Below are positions 17,655 through 24,765 of a stretch of DNA of 64,000 nucleotides, piece by piece. Location: NCBI RefSeq assembly GCF_900106065.1, contig NZ_LT629796.1, forward strand, positions 1,054,001-1,118,000, written 5' to 3'. The position numbers and the translations under genes were made by a program. Source of the DNA: Pseudomonas mandelii (GTDB lineage: Bacteria > Pseudomonadota > Gammaproteobacteria > Pseudomonadales > Pseudomonadaceae). The stretch's first letter is position 1, and each line of letters starts with the position of its first letter. The notes under the pieces are model-generated. The model was not told the origin of the DNA. It did not search any database and saw nothing but the letters and a program-made list of their open reading frames with translations.

Positions 17655-17912
17655 TTATTGAGTAAGCCACCATCCTAATATGGCTGTCAGCATGCCAAAA
17701 ATAACAGCTACTCTTTGCTTGATAACGCTGGACACCGCAATGCTATACGCGACTATTAAATTTGATAATAATATAAACGCAAGTGACACGGTCCCATGCA
17801 TCCCAAAGCCCGACCACACAATAAGTATGCAAGCCAGCCCCAGAGCTGCAACGCACTTAACAGAAACTCGTACTCTTGATGGCCATTCACGAGTTTTATT
17901 CCTTATAACCAT
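17655..17912 (-). CDS. Small hypothetical membrane protein (85 aa)
   Basis: A basic N-terminus (MVIRNKTREWPSRVRVSV) is followed by three hydrophobic segments: about 20-35 (AALGLACILIVWSGFG), 41-62 and 68-84 (VAVIFGMLTAILGWWLTQ). Probably an inner-membrane protein with three short TM helices. No family recognised. It lies downstream, on the same strand, of the first Arc-like gene, about 100 bases after its stop, outside the Tn7-type end; it could be the partner of that regulator. No strong ribosome-binding site is evident. Confidence 0.45.
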   Translation of the reverse strand: MVIRNKTREWPSRVRVSVKCVAALGLACILIVWSGFGMHGTVSLAFILLSNLIVAYSIAVSSVIKQRVAVIFGMLTAILGWWLTQ

Positions 17913-18001
17913 TTCTTACTTCCTTATTCATGTTCTTTGGCGCGAAATGCCCCGCCATGGTACTGCCAAAAGCCCAATCAAGGGCCGGTGGTGTGCAGCG
18001 G

Positions 18002-18270
18002 GAATTTCCCTTAGGGCTGTGCTGCCGCCTCAAGAATTGCGATCTTCTGATTCAGAAAGCTGTTGAGTTTCCGCATCTCCTCGTATTTCCGCTCAAGGTC
18101 CAGCGAGCCATCAATTCGCGCGATAATTTCACTGTTCATGCTTCGGTGATTGTTTCCTGCCGCCTCGTTGATACGTTCACGCAGCCCATCCGGCAGGCGC
18201 ACTACGAACTTATCTGCCGTCCTAGAGTTATACGACGGCATCAGGGTCGGCTCAGGTTTGCTTGGCATGC
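18002..18270 (-). repeat. Direct repeat copy 1 (contains an Arc-like gene)
   Basis: About 269 bp nearly identical to 19038-19306 at a constant offset of 1,036 bases, covering a complete Arc-like gene and a few bases on each side. Recombination between the copies would delete the gene in between. Confidence 0.85.
18011..18268 (-). CDS. Arc-family ribbon-helix-helix regulator, copy 1
   Basis: An 85-residue Arc/Mnt-type DNA-binding protein. [20 protein letters not shown] is the ribbon and first helix, [18 protein letters not shown] the second helix, and a C-terminal helix ([19 protein letters not shown]) could form a coiled coil. Such proteins bind operators as dimers and often repress toxin-antitoxin or phage genes. 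The start is set at MPSKPEP (18268) by analogy with copy 2, although the frame stays open upstream. The gene partly duplicates the one at 19047-19304, differing at about nine residues. Confidence 0.8.
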   Translation of the reverse strand: MPSKPEPTLMPSYNSRTADKFVVRLPDGLRERINEAAGNNHRSMNSEIIARIDGSLDLERKYEEMRKLNSFLNQKIAILEAAAQP

Positions 18271-18325
18271 TATTTCCGTTAACTGTGGTTGTTGGCAGCC
18301 GACTCGCTGAATCGGCTCTCGACAA

Positions 18326-19024
18326 TCACTGATCGAACTCGAAGTGAGCCGAAAGGATGCTGCGCATTTGTTGGTACACCTCCGGGCTGCTGGTTGCCAT
18401 CCGAGCGAGGCCAGTGCCCAGCCCTGCGGCTGGAAACACCACCGTCCTGGTGCGCGCAAGTACGTACAGCTCGCGCAAAGCTTGCAACACTGCCTGCACC
18501 TCATCAGGCCGATCCGAGAAGAAGGCCGATGCCGCCATAGAAGGTGCACGCTTGGTAGGAATGCCGAAAGCATTCGGCTCGCCTCGCACGGCTGCTTGGC
18601 CAGCAGTACCACGGCGCAAAAGGTTGTCGCCGAAGACGTAGATTTTGTCCGGATTACTCCGCAGAAGCTCCACGCTCAGATGCGCTTCAACCATTGCTTT
18701 GCTAGATGCTTGAGCCGGATTTTGATTTGCTTGAGAGTGATTCAAATCGGATTCCCCCGAGGTAGTTACCATTGCTTCGCTGAGTGCCTTTCGCCGTAGC
18801 ACGCCGGTTGACTGGCCGGGAAAGCGCACTGCAAGGGCAAAAGCGGAAGCCGCAGCTAAGCGAGCAGAGCGAGTCTGAACGGGTGAGCATTTTGGGCGTA
18901 GCCATTCCCTTGCTGGGTGCCCCGGCCTGGCTACCGTCAAGTGCAGGCGGAAGGTTCGCAGCGATGCAGGCGCACACGGCACAGCGGACTTGAACACTGC
19001 TTGACCTACGCTCTGCATCTTCAT
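18326..19024 (-). CDS. Macro-like / YVFGDN-type hypothetical protein
   Basis: The conserved part is the C-terminal 120 residues: LSVELLRSNPDKIYVFGDNL, then GTAGQAAVRGEPNAFGIPTK, then SDRPDEVQAVLQALRELYVL, then TVVFPAAGLGTGLARMA. The pattern (VFGDN, GGQA, PNAxGIPTK, PxxGLGTGLA) resembles a small phage- and island-borne family that I think has a macro-like fold; the nucleotide-binding inference is tentative. ATG 19024 has GGAAAG upstream, but the first 100 codons are low-complexity and may be leader sequence; ATG 18772 and ATG 18694 are alternatives. It sits between two copies of an Arc-like regulator gene. Confidence 0.6.
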   Translation of the reverse strand: MKMQSVGQAVFKSAVPCAPASLRTFRLHLTVARPGHPAREWLRPKCSPVQTRSARLAAASAFALAVRFPGQSTGVLRRKALSEAMVTTSGESDLNHSQANQNPAQASSKAMVEAHLSVELLRSNPDKIYVFGDNLLRRGTAGQAAVRGEPNAFGIPTKRAPSMAASAFFSDRPDEVQAVLQALRELYVLARTRTVVFPAAGLGTGLARMATSSPEVYQQMRSILSAHFEFDQ

Positions 19025-19037
19025 GGGACTTTCCGTC

Positions 19038-19306
19038 GAATTTCCCTCAGGGCTGTGATGCCGCCTCAAGAATTGCGATCTTCTGATTCAGAAAGCTGTT
19101 CAGTTGCCGCATCTCTTCGTATTTCCGCTCAAGATCCAGCGAGCCATTAATTCGCGCTACAATTTCACCGTTCATGCTTCGGTGATTGTTTTCTGCCGCC
19201 TCGTTGATACGTTCACGCAGCCCATCTGGCAGGCGCACTACGAACTTATCTGCCGTCCTAGAGTTGTACGACGGCATCAGAGTCGGTACAGGTTTGCTTG
19301 GCATGT
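19038..19306 (-). repeat. Direct repeat copy 2 (contains an Arc-like gene)
   Basis: Partner of 18002-18270. Differences are scattered single bases, mostly at codon third positions in the gene, so the duplication is recent or kept by selection. Confidence 0.85.
19047..19304 (-). CDS. Arc-family ribbon-helix-helix regulator, copy 2
   Basis: 85 residues, nearly the same as the gene at 18011-18268: [20 protein letters not shown], then [14 protein letters not shown], then a C-terminal helix ending in EAASQP. It lies just downstream of mazF (14 bases between mazF stop and this start), so it is probably cotranscribed with mazEF; the macro-like gene follows 22 bases later. It may regulate this small operon. 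Confidence 0.82.
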   Translation of the reverse strand: MPSKPVPTLMPSYNSRTADKFVVRLPDGLRERINEAAENNHRSMNGEIVARINGSLDLERKYEEMRQLNSFLNQKIAILEAASQP

Positions 19307-19318
19307 TGGTTTTCCCCG

Positions 19319-19666
19319 TTACTCAAAGAGTGCTTGGACACGGGCCAGCACATCGTCAATCACAACCTCGGGAACCGACTCAATACGCTTTGCGCCACGA
19401 GCCTCAAGGTCAACGGTGCGAACCTGGTTACACAGAACAACACCTTGAGTCTCAGTACCTGAACCACTTAACGGCACCGCAAAACCGGCGTATCGGGCAA
19501 AGTCGCCGCCCTGCGTGATCGGTGCAATGATTGCGAGGCCAGATGCGTTATAAGCCGCAGGTGTGAGAATTAATGCCGGACGGAAATCGCCCTGCTGCTC
19601 ACGGCCAGCGGTTGGATTCAGGTTCAGGCGCACAATGTCAGCCCGGTTAAATTTGGCTCGCTTCAA
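19319..19666 (-). CDS. mazF: MazF/PemK-family endoribonuclease toxin
   Basis: Type II toxin that cleaves m[21 protein letters not shown], then [17 protein letters not shown] (the G-x-E-x-x-x-x-RP-x-lil motif), then [11 protein letters not shown] and [20 protein letters not shown] are all typical MazF/ChpB elements with the conserved Arg and Thr/Ser positions. At 115 residues it is full length. It starts at TTG 19666 inside the mazE stop codon (TTGA), so translation depends on mazE, the usual order. Confidence 0.9.
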   Translation of the reverse strand: MKRAKFNRADIVRLNLNPTAGREQQGDFRPALILTPAAYNASGLAIIAPITQGGDFARYAGFAVPLSGSGTETQGVVLCNQVRTVDLEARGAKRIESVPEVVIDDVLARVQALFE

Positions 19667-19917
19667 ACTTCACGTCCTACTGGCTGCATGTCGTTCCACT
19701 CAGCCAGTTCCGCAGGCTCAGGCGCATTCAAATCACACTTGGCCATCAGATCAGCCAGCCGATAGTGCAGCTTGGCTTTTGCCGGTTTGAGCGTCATCAC
19801 TCCTGCGGACGCATCGAGCATCAGCACATCGCCGCTGACCAGGCTCATTTGCTTGAGCACGGTCGCGGGCAGGCGAATCGCCGCGCTATTGCCCCACTGC
19901 TGAATTTTCACTTCCAT
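19663..19917 (-). CDS. mazE: MazE/ChpS-family antitoxin
   Basis: Antitoxin with an AbrB-type DNA-binding N-terminus (VKIQQWGNSAAIRLPATVLK, then VSGDVLMLDASAGVMTLKPA) and a C-terminal toxin-binding tail (DLNAPEPAELAEWNDMQPVG). ATG 19917 is chosen because GAGG lies six bases before it; the longer frame from 19929 has no signal. It should bind MazF and, with it, repress the operon; the 15-bp inverted repeat upstream is the likely operator. It overlaps mazF by 4 bases. Confidence 0.9.
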   Translation of the reverse strand: MEVKIQQWGNSAAIRLPATVLKQMSLVSGDVLMLDASAGVMTLKPAKAKLHYRLADLMAKCDLNAPEPAELAEWNDMQPVGREV

Positions 19918-19939
19918 AAAACACCTCATAAAGTAGAAA

Positions 19940-19999
19940 CATTGTAGATACTATTCGCAAGCAGGGCAAGCCATTTGTATAAACATAGTATCTACAATG
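19940..19999. promoter_or_regulatory. Perfect 15-bp inverted repeat, probable MazE operator
   Basis: CATTGTAGATACTAT (19940-19954) and its exact complement ATAGTATCTACAATG (19985-19999), 30 bases apart, lie 23-82 bases upstream of the mazE start. Perfect arms at this spacing, next to an AbrB-type antitoxin gene, point to autoregulation with DNA looping or two dimers. Confidence 0.65.
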
Positions 20000-20022
20000 C
20001 TAGCTCAGAGCAGGATATGAAG

Positions 20023-20157
20023 TTAACGTCTCGGCCAAGGCCGATCAGGCTCAAGATGTCGTTTTCCGTGGTCGGTATCCGGCCTAGGTTGATCCTGAGG
20101 TCGTGGACGAGGCGGGTCCTGCGGAGGTTGTCTTGGTGGTTGTCTATCGTTACTCAT
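20023..20157 (-). CDS. 44-residue proline-rich microprotein
   Basis: ATG 20157 overlaps the last codons of the two-TM gene (ATGAGTAA shared, 8 bases), and the frame runs 44 codons to TAA 20023-20025. Composition is extreme: MSNDRQPPRQPPQDPPRPRP, then a run of Q/D/R/P and a basic end (RPWPRR), with about 14 prolines. It is too short for ordinary ORF calls. The stop-start overlap with the gene ahead is the main evidence that it is real. Function unknown; the PxxP-rich sequence suggests a disordered binding peptide. It is the third gene of the operon with a recombinase-like and a two-TM protein; the IS21 insertion upstream should cut its transcription. Confidence 0.5.
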   Translation of the reverse strand: MSNDRQPPRQPPQDPPRPRPQDQPRPDTDHGKRHLEPDRPWPRR

Positions 20158-20516
20158 TGGAAAGCGCTCCGGGAACGTAAAATTGATGATTCGGAAGCTC
20201 GGATAAAACTTGCTGTTCGCATAATTTTTTTAATCCGGCCACCTCTACTCTCTCAGGGGATTTGTCGACAAAATTTCGAAGTCTTTCTTTGATGGACTTG
20301 AAGCGGTTTTGATGCACCTTTTCGTAGCCACGCGCCTGACTGATATCGAGATGCGGATTCCACGGCCATCCGGCCACCTATTCCATAAACATCCGGCCAC
20401 TGATTCCACGATGATCCGGCCACCCATTCCACGCTCATCCGGCCACCCTTAAGGCAGGCAGCAACGCAGGATTATTCACTACCATCGACCTCTTTTATCG
20501 AAGCAGAGAGGTCGTC

Positions 20517-22046
20517 GTGGAGCGTTTATCCATGCGTAAAATTCGAGAAGTGCTACGTCTCAAATTCGAGGTCGGCCTATCTGCCCGCCAGGTCGCTGGC
20601 AGCTTGCAAGTAGGCCGAGCCAGCGTCGGTGAGTACCTCAATCGCTTTGCTGCCAGCGGCCTGACCTGGCCCTCTGCGCTGACTGACGCCGAGTTACAAC
20701 GGCATCTTTTTCCGCCGCCGCCCACCGTTCCCAGCGATCAAAGGCCGGTGCCAGACTGGGCTCATGTACACGGGGAGTTACGCCGCCCCGGCGTAACTCT
20801 GGCCCTGCTTTGGCAGGAATACCGACTCGCCCACCCGCAAGGCTTCCAATACAGCTGGTTCTGCGAGCACTACCGCCTCTGGGCCGCCAAGGTCGACGTG
20901 GTCATGCGCCAGGAGCACCGTGCCGGCGAAAAGCTGTTCGTCGATTACGCCGGCCAGACCGTACCGGTCATTGATCGGCGAACCGGCGAGATCCGCCAAA
21001 CGCAGATCTTCGTCGCCGTTCTCGGCGCGTCCAGCTACACCTTTGCCGAGGCCACCTGGTCGCAGAAGCTGCCTGACTGGCTGGGCTCGCACGCCCGCTG
21101 TTTTGCTTTTTTCGGTGGCACATCGCAGATCCTGGTGCCCGATAATCTGCGCAGCGGCGTCACCAAGGCGCATCGCTACGAGCCCGACATCAACCCCAGT
21201 TACCGCGATCTCGCCGAGCATTACGGCATCGCCGTATTACCTGCTCGCTCGCGCAAACCCAAGGACAAAGCCAAGGTCGAAGTCGGCGTGCAAGTCGTCG
21301 AGCGCTGGATCCTCGCCGCGCTGCGCAACCGCCAGTTCTTCTCGCTGGGCGAACTCAACACGGCAATCAGCCTGCTGCTCGAACGCCTCAATCAAAAGCC
21401 CTTCAAGAAGCTGCCCGGCTCACGCCGCTCGGCCTTTGAGACCATCGACCAACCCGCACTGCAACCGCTACCAGAACATCCGTACATCTACGCCGAATGG
21501 AAAAAGGTGCGGGTGCACATCGACTACCACGTCGAGGTCGAGGGCCATTACTACTCGGTGCCGTACCAGTTGGTGAAGCACCAACTCGAAGTGCGGCTAA
21601 CCGCTAAGACCGTCGAGTGCTTCCACGCCAACCAGCGGGTGGCCAGTCACCTGCGCTCGCTGCACAAAGGCCGCCACACCACCCAAACCGAGCACATGCC
21701 CAAGAGCCACCGGGAGCACGCCGAATGGACACCGCAACGGCTGATCCGCTGGGCCGAGCAGACCGGGCCTAACACCGCTGGCGTTATCGCCTACATCCTT
21801 GAGCGCCGAATCCATCCTCAGCACGGCTTCCGCGCCTGCCTGGGCATCCTGCGCCTGAGCAAGCAGCACGGCGAAGAGCGGCTGGAAGCCGCTTGCCAGC
21901 GAGCGCTGGCACTGGGCGCGTGCAGCTACAAAAGCCTTGAATCGATCCTGCGCCAAGGGCTGGAAAAGCTACCGCTGTCCCAGCAAAACCTGCCGCTACT
22001 GCCCGACGAACACATCAACCTGCGCGGCCCTGGCTACTACCACTGA
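20517..22046 (+). CDS. istA: IS21-family transposase IstA
   Basis: A 509-residue DDE transposase. The N-terminal helix-turn-helix is MRKIREVLRLKFEVGLSARQ. The retroviral-type catalytic core begins EKLFVDYAGQTVPVID (first Asp) and continues with PDNLRSGV (second Asp) and KDKAKVEVGVQVVERWILAA (Glu), then a beta-rich C-terminal part (VEGHYYSVPYQLV). GTG 20517 is preferred because GAGAGG (20506-20511) lies five bases before it; ATG 20532 is less well placed. It precedes istB by 20 bases. Confidence 0.93.
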   Translation: MERLSMRKIREVLRLKFEVGLSARQVAGSLQVGRASVGEYLNRFAASGLTWPSALTDAELQRHLFPPPPTVPSDQRPVPDWAHVHGELRRPGVTLALLWQEYRLAHPQGFQYSWFCEHYRLWAAKVDVVMRQEHRAGEKLFVDYAGQTVPVIDRRTGEIRQTQIFVAVLGASSYTFAEATWSQKLPDWLGSHARCFAFFGGTSQILVPDNLRSGVTKAHRYEPDINPSYRDLAEHYGIAVLPARSRKPKDKAKVEVGVQVVERWILAALRNRQFFSLGELNTAISLLLERLNQKPFKKLPGSRRSAFETIDQPALQPLPEHPYIYAEWKKVRVHIDYHVEVEGHYYSVPYQLVKHQLEVRLTAKTVECFHANQRVASHLRSLHKGRHTTQTEHMPKSHREHAEWTPQRLIRWAEQTGPNTAGVIAYILERRIHPQHGFRACLGILRLSKQHGEERLEAACQRALALGACSYKSLESILRQGLEKLPLSQQNLPLLPDEHINLRGPGYYH

Positions 22047-22066
22047 CCTGAAAAAGGAGCACCAAA

Positions 22067-22822
22067 ATGCTGCCCAATCCGACACTCGACAAGCTGCAAA
22101 CCCTGCGCCTGCACGGCATGATCAAGGCGCTGAGCGAGCAACACGCCACGCCCGATATCAATGATCTGAGCTTCGACGAACGCCTCGGCCTGATGATCGA
22201 CCGCGAGCTGACCGAACGTGAAAACACGCGTCTGAGCAGCCGGCTGAAACTGGCACGACTGCGCCACAACGCTTGCCTGGAAGACATCGATTACCGCAGC
22301 CCACGCGGCCTGGACAAGTCCCTGATCCTGCAACTGGGCAGCGGCCAATGGCTGCGCGATGGCTTGAACCTGATCATCGGCGGCCCGACCGGTGTAGGCA
22401 AAACCTGGCTCGCCTGCGCGCTGGCCCACAAGGCCTGCCGTGACGGCTACAGCGTGCGCTACTTGCGTCTGCCGCGCCTGATGGAGGAACTGGGCCTGGC
22501 CCACGGAGACGGTCGATTCGCGAAACTGATGGCGGGCTATGCCAAGACCGACTTGCTGATCCTGGACGACTGGGGCCTGGCGCCGTTTACCGCACCGCAA
22601 CGGCGCGACATGCTTGAGCTATTGGACGACCGCTACGGCAACCGCTCGACGCTGGTCACCAGCCAGATGCCCGTGGACAAATGGCATGCACTGATCGGCG
22701 ATCCGACCTTGGGCGACGCGATCCTCGACCGGCTGGTGCACAACGCTTATCGGATCGAACTGAAGGGCGAATCGATGCGCAGACGCGCAACGAAATTGAC
22801 GACGACAGGGACTTCAGACTAA
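22067..22822 (+). CDS. istB: IS21-family helper ATPase IstB
   Basis: A 251-residue AAA+ ATPase of the DnaC/IstB group that assembles on target DNA and activates IstA. Walker A is GGPTGVGKTWLA, Walker B is LLILDDWGLAPF, and NRSTLVTSQMPVDKWH holds the sensor 1 region, followed by DAILDRLVHNAYRIEL. AAAGGAG sits just before ATG 22067. It is intact, in contrast to the broken istB at 14958-15605, which belongs to a different IS21 element. Confidence 0.94.
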   Translation: MLPNPTLDKLQTLRLHGMIKALSEQHATPDINDLSFDERLGLMIDRELTERENTRLSSRLKLARLRHNACLEDIDYRSPRGLDKSLILQLGSGQWLRDGLNLIIGGPTGVGKTWLACALAHKACRDGYSVRYLRLPRLMEELGLAHGDGRFAKLMAGYAKTDLLILDDWGLAPFTAPQRRDMLELLDDRYGNRSTLVTSQMPVDKWHALIGDPTLGDAILDRLVHNAYRIELKGESMRRRATKLTTTGTSD

Positions 22823-23264
22823 CAATGCAAACCTGCGTCGCTGCGCTCCGACTGCCTGGCCGGATGAGCGTGGAACGGGTGGCCGGATGTTGGTGGACTG
22901 GGTGGCCGGATGGCGTGGAATGCGCAATCGAGACGCAAATCCCTCAAGTCATATGCAATCAACCTGTAAGCTATGAGGAGTTCTTCATAGCTCTTGATCT
23001 TTTTCGCGTAGCTCAGAAACGGTTTCGCGATTGCTACTAGCGCCGCAACTGCAAGAAAACCCTGCCAATACGGCTGACCAGCAGTCGTCTTCCAAAAAGC
23101 AAATCCAGCAATCGCAGATGTCGAGGAAGTACAAGCGATTGTAATTTCAGCCCAGAAATTTCGGCGCTCGAACGTCAGAAGGCGACGTCCGTAATACAGT
23201 TGATTCAATCGAGCCGTGCGCAAAAGGTCATAAACATCCCAAACCGGGTGATCCTTATTCGACA

Positions 23265-23927
23265 TCAAATAATTCTCCGCACAATGTCACCCAACCGCGC
23301 AGGATCGCCAGCGCAGAGCTTCTTTACTGCTTCAAGGCTCTCGATGCCCAGAATCTCGCTTATGTGCCGCAGATCGATGCCACGGCGCTTGAGCTTGACC
23401 GCGAGCGTTCGCCGCCCTGACTGCGCACTGGCTCCCTCGATCCCGGCAAGGCCAAACAGGCGGGTGTACAACCGGCTGAGCTGGTTCGCGCTGTAATAGG
23501 TCTTGCCGTCCCGGCGTTGAGCACTAATCTTTAACCCTTCGCCTGTTCGACCGGAGACGAACAAGGGCGAGTCGGGATCAAGGCCACGGAAAGCCATCAC
23601 CCTGGTTGAAACGCCGTGACCGCGCACAAGTCGTTCTGCAAGGTGCGCATCTATCGAATTGGTCAGTTTCTTACTGGTCCAGCACAACGGCCTTGAACGA
23701 TGGTTATAGGCAATCTCTGCACGTACCTGGGAGTCGATCAGCACAGCGCCGGATTCAGTCAGGTAATCGCTCACACGTAGACGGCAAATCTCCGTCACGG
23801 TCATGCCAGTGCCAAAGCAGGTCAACAACAACGCCGCATCACGGCCCCCATTCTCGGGGCTGCTCACTTTGGCGACTTTCACCGCATGCTCAAGCTGTTC
23901 ATCTTCGATAACGATAGCCTTTGGCAT
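23265..23927 (-). CDS. Tyrosine-recombinase-fold protein with degenerate active site
   Basis: A 220-residue protein covering only the catalytic-domain part of a tyrosine recombinase. Fold landmarks: ENGGRDAALLLTCFGTGMTV, then TEICRLRVSDYL, then YSANQLSRLYTRLFGLAGI, then SGRRTLAVKLKRRGIDLRHI, then ILGIESLEAVKKL. The usual catalytic set R-K-H-R-H-Y looks mostly lost: GMTVTE replaces GLRxxE, SGRRT replaces HxLRHT (one Arg kept), LGI replaces LGH, and no Tyr follows. It may bind DNA without cutting it. It starts a three-gene operon (stop overlaps the two-TM gene by one base). The start at 23927 looks sound. Confidence 0.75.
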   Translation of the reverse strand: MPKAIVIEDEQLEHAVKVAKVSSPENGGRDAALLLTCFGTGMTVTEICRLRVSDYLTESGAVLIDSQVRAEIAYNHRSRPLCWTSKKLTNSIDAHLAERLVRGHGVSTRVMAFRGLDPDSPLFVSGRTGEGLKISAQRRDGKTYYSANQLSRLYTRLFGLAGIEGASAQSGRRTLAVKLKRRGIDLRHISEILGIESLEAVKKLCAGDPARLGDIVRRII

Positions 23928-24039
23928 GGATCACTCTAAATGCTTAATTACCATCAATCCTGACATAGTACGTCAACAAAAAGGCCGGAGATAGCCCCAG
24001 CCTGATGGTGTTACTCACGTTCACGGAAAGTTGCACGAC

Positions 24040-24103
24040 TAGTCGCGACTATTAGCAGCGCGTTGTAGCGCTACCAGTCGCAACAATTGCCATCACTAGT
24101 CGC
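24040..24103. repeat. Cluster of AGTCGC motifs upstream of the recombinase-like gene
   Basis: A perfect 12-bp palindrome TAGTCGCGACTA (24040-24051) is followed by further AGTCGC copies at 24076-24081 and 24098-24103. They lie 110-180 bases before the recombinase-like start, where an operator or recombinase-binding site might be. Function inferred only from position. Confidence 0.4.
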
Positions 24104-24182
24104 AGCCATTTCGAAAATAGAAGGCTGTTGCTAGTGACCGTCACCCCTAGCGTTGTCGCATCTATTTCGGAAGCCGACATCT

Positions 24183-24707
24183 TCATTTTTGAGTCAAACA
24201 CTTTCCTCGTAGCGACGGCGGGATATGGTTCGGACCGCCGAGCGCCACCAATGACCATTCCTCCTCGGTCATTTCGCTGGTTGCCCCCTTACAGAATTTT
24301 CTGTACGCCCGCAGATACTGTTCGGAGTCCATATCGACAGTCGACGGTTTGACTTGGATGGGGACAGCAGAAGGTGTTCCTTGTGCAAGTGCTGAGCGTT
24401 GCCAATCCTCCGGACTTCCACGCAAAGCGAAGATTTTGACTGCGCCGTGATCGGACTCTTCGTTTTGGACAACAGGCCTGATCACGATTGCATCCTCGGA
24501 CGCAAGCACGTGTTGATACGTGGGTTTCCGTAGCGCAGCACCGCCACGTCCCTCATGTCCCCAGGATGCACAAAACTCATCCCAATGGCGGACGGGAACC
24601 TCTACTGTCGTTGGCGCCACATAGCTAATCTCCTGCTTTGGTTTAGTCGAGCATCCGGTGACAGCGATGCTGATTAATAGCGCAATCATTAAGGTTTGAT
24701 GCTTCAC
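24183..24707 (-). CDS. Hypothetical lipoprotein (174 aa)
   Basis: A typical lipoprotein signal (MKHQTLMIALLISIAVTGCS) with the lipobox Cys at residue 19, followed by Thr/Ser at +2, so it should go to the outer membrane. The mature part has no domain I recognise; it contains two further Cys (FCASW, FCKG) that could pair. GTG 24707 is used because it gives the Lys-His n-region; ATG 24689 would remove it. The stop of the recombinase-like operon's promoter region is 255 bases away, so it is probably an independent gene of the island. Confidence 0.65.
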   Translation of the reverse strand: MKHQTLMIALLISIAVTGCSTKPKQEISYVAPTTVEVPVRHWDEFCASWGHEGRGGAALRKPTYQHVLASEDAIVIRPVVQNEESDHGAVKIFALRGSPEDWQRSALAQGTPSAVPIQVKPSTVDMDSEQYLRAYRKFCKGATSEMTEEEWSLVALGGPNHIPPSLRGKCLTQK

Positions 24708-24765
24708 GATACTGTCTCTGTCTGAGGATGACAGTGAGGATAAAGGCCCTTGTTATCGCGCGTCG

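Larger units (their letters stand above)
20352..22926 (+). mobile_element. Complete IS21-family element
   Basis: 2,575 bp with ends TGCGGATTCCACGGCCATCC (20352) and the complement of TGCGCATTCCACGCCATCCG (ending 22926), flanked by the 7-bp duplication ATCGAGA (20345-20351 and 22927-22933). The left end carries four and the right end three copies of a motif of the form ATTCCACG...ATCCGGCCACC, the multiple transposase-binding repeats known for IS21. istA and istB are both intact, so the element is probably active. Confidence 0.92.
20150..23265 (-). pseudogene. Two-TM (SLATT-like) protein gene, split by an IS21 element
   Basis: The N-terminal half is 22927-23265 and the C-terminal half 20150-20344, with IS21 between. 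Removing the IS and one copy of the 7-bp target duplication restores one 177-residue frame joining YDLRDLRLD to ISQARGYEKVHQNRF. The protein has a polar N-terminus (HPVWDVYDLLRTARLNQLYY), two TM helices (ITIACTSSTSAIAGFAFW and FLAVAALVAIAKPFL), and a cytoplasmic helical tail ending LPNHQFYVPG. The layout resembles two-TM SLATT-like proteins tied to nucleotide-signal defence systems; this is inference from topology. ATG 23265 overlaps the recombinase-like stop (TGATG). Confidence 0.75.

Noticed and set aside
20352..20455. Repeats possibly a CRISPR or origin array
   Set aside because: They are the repeated ends of the IS21 element, matched by copies at its right end.
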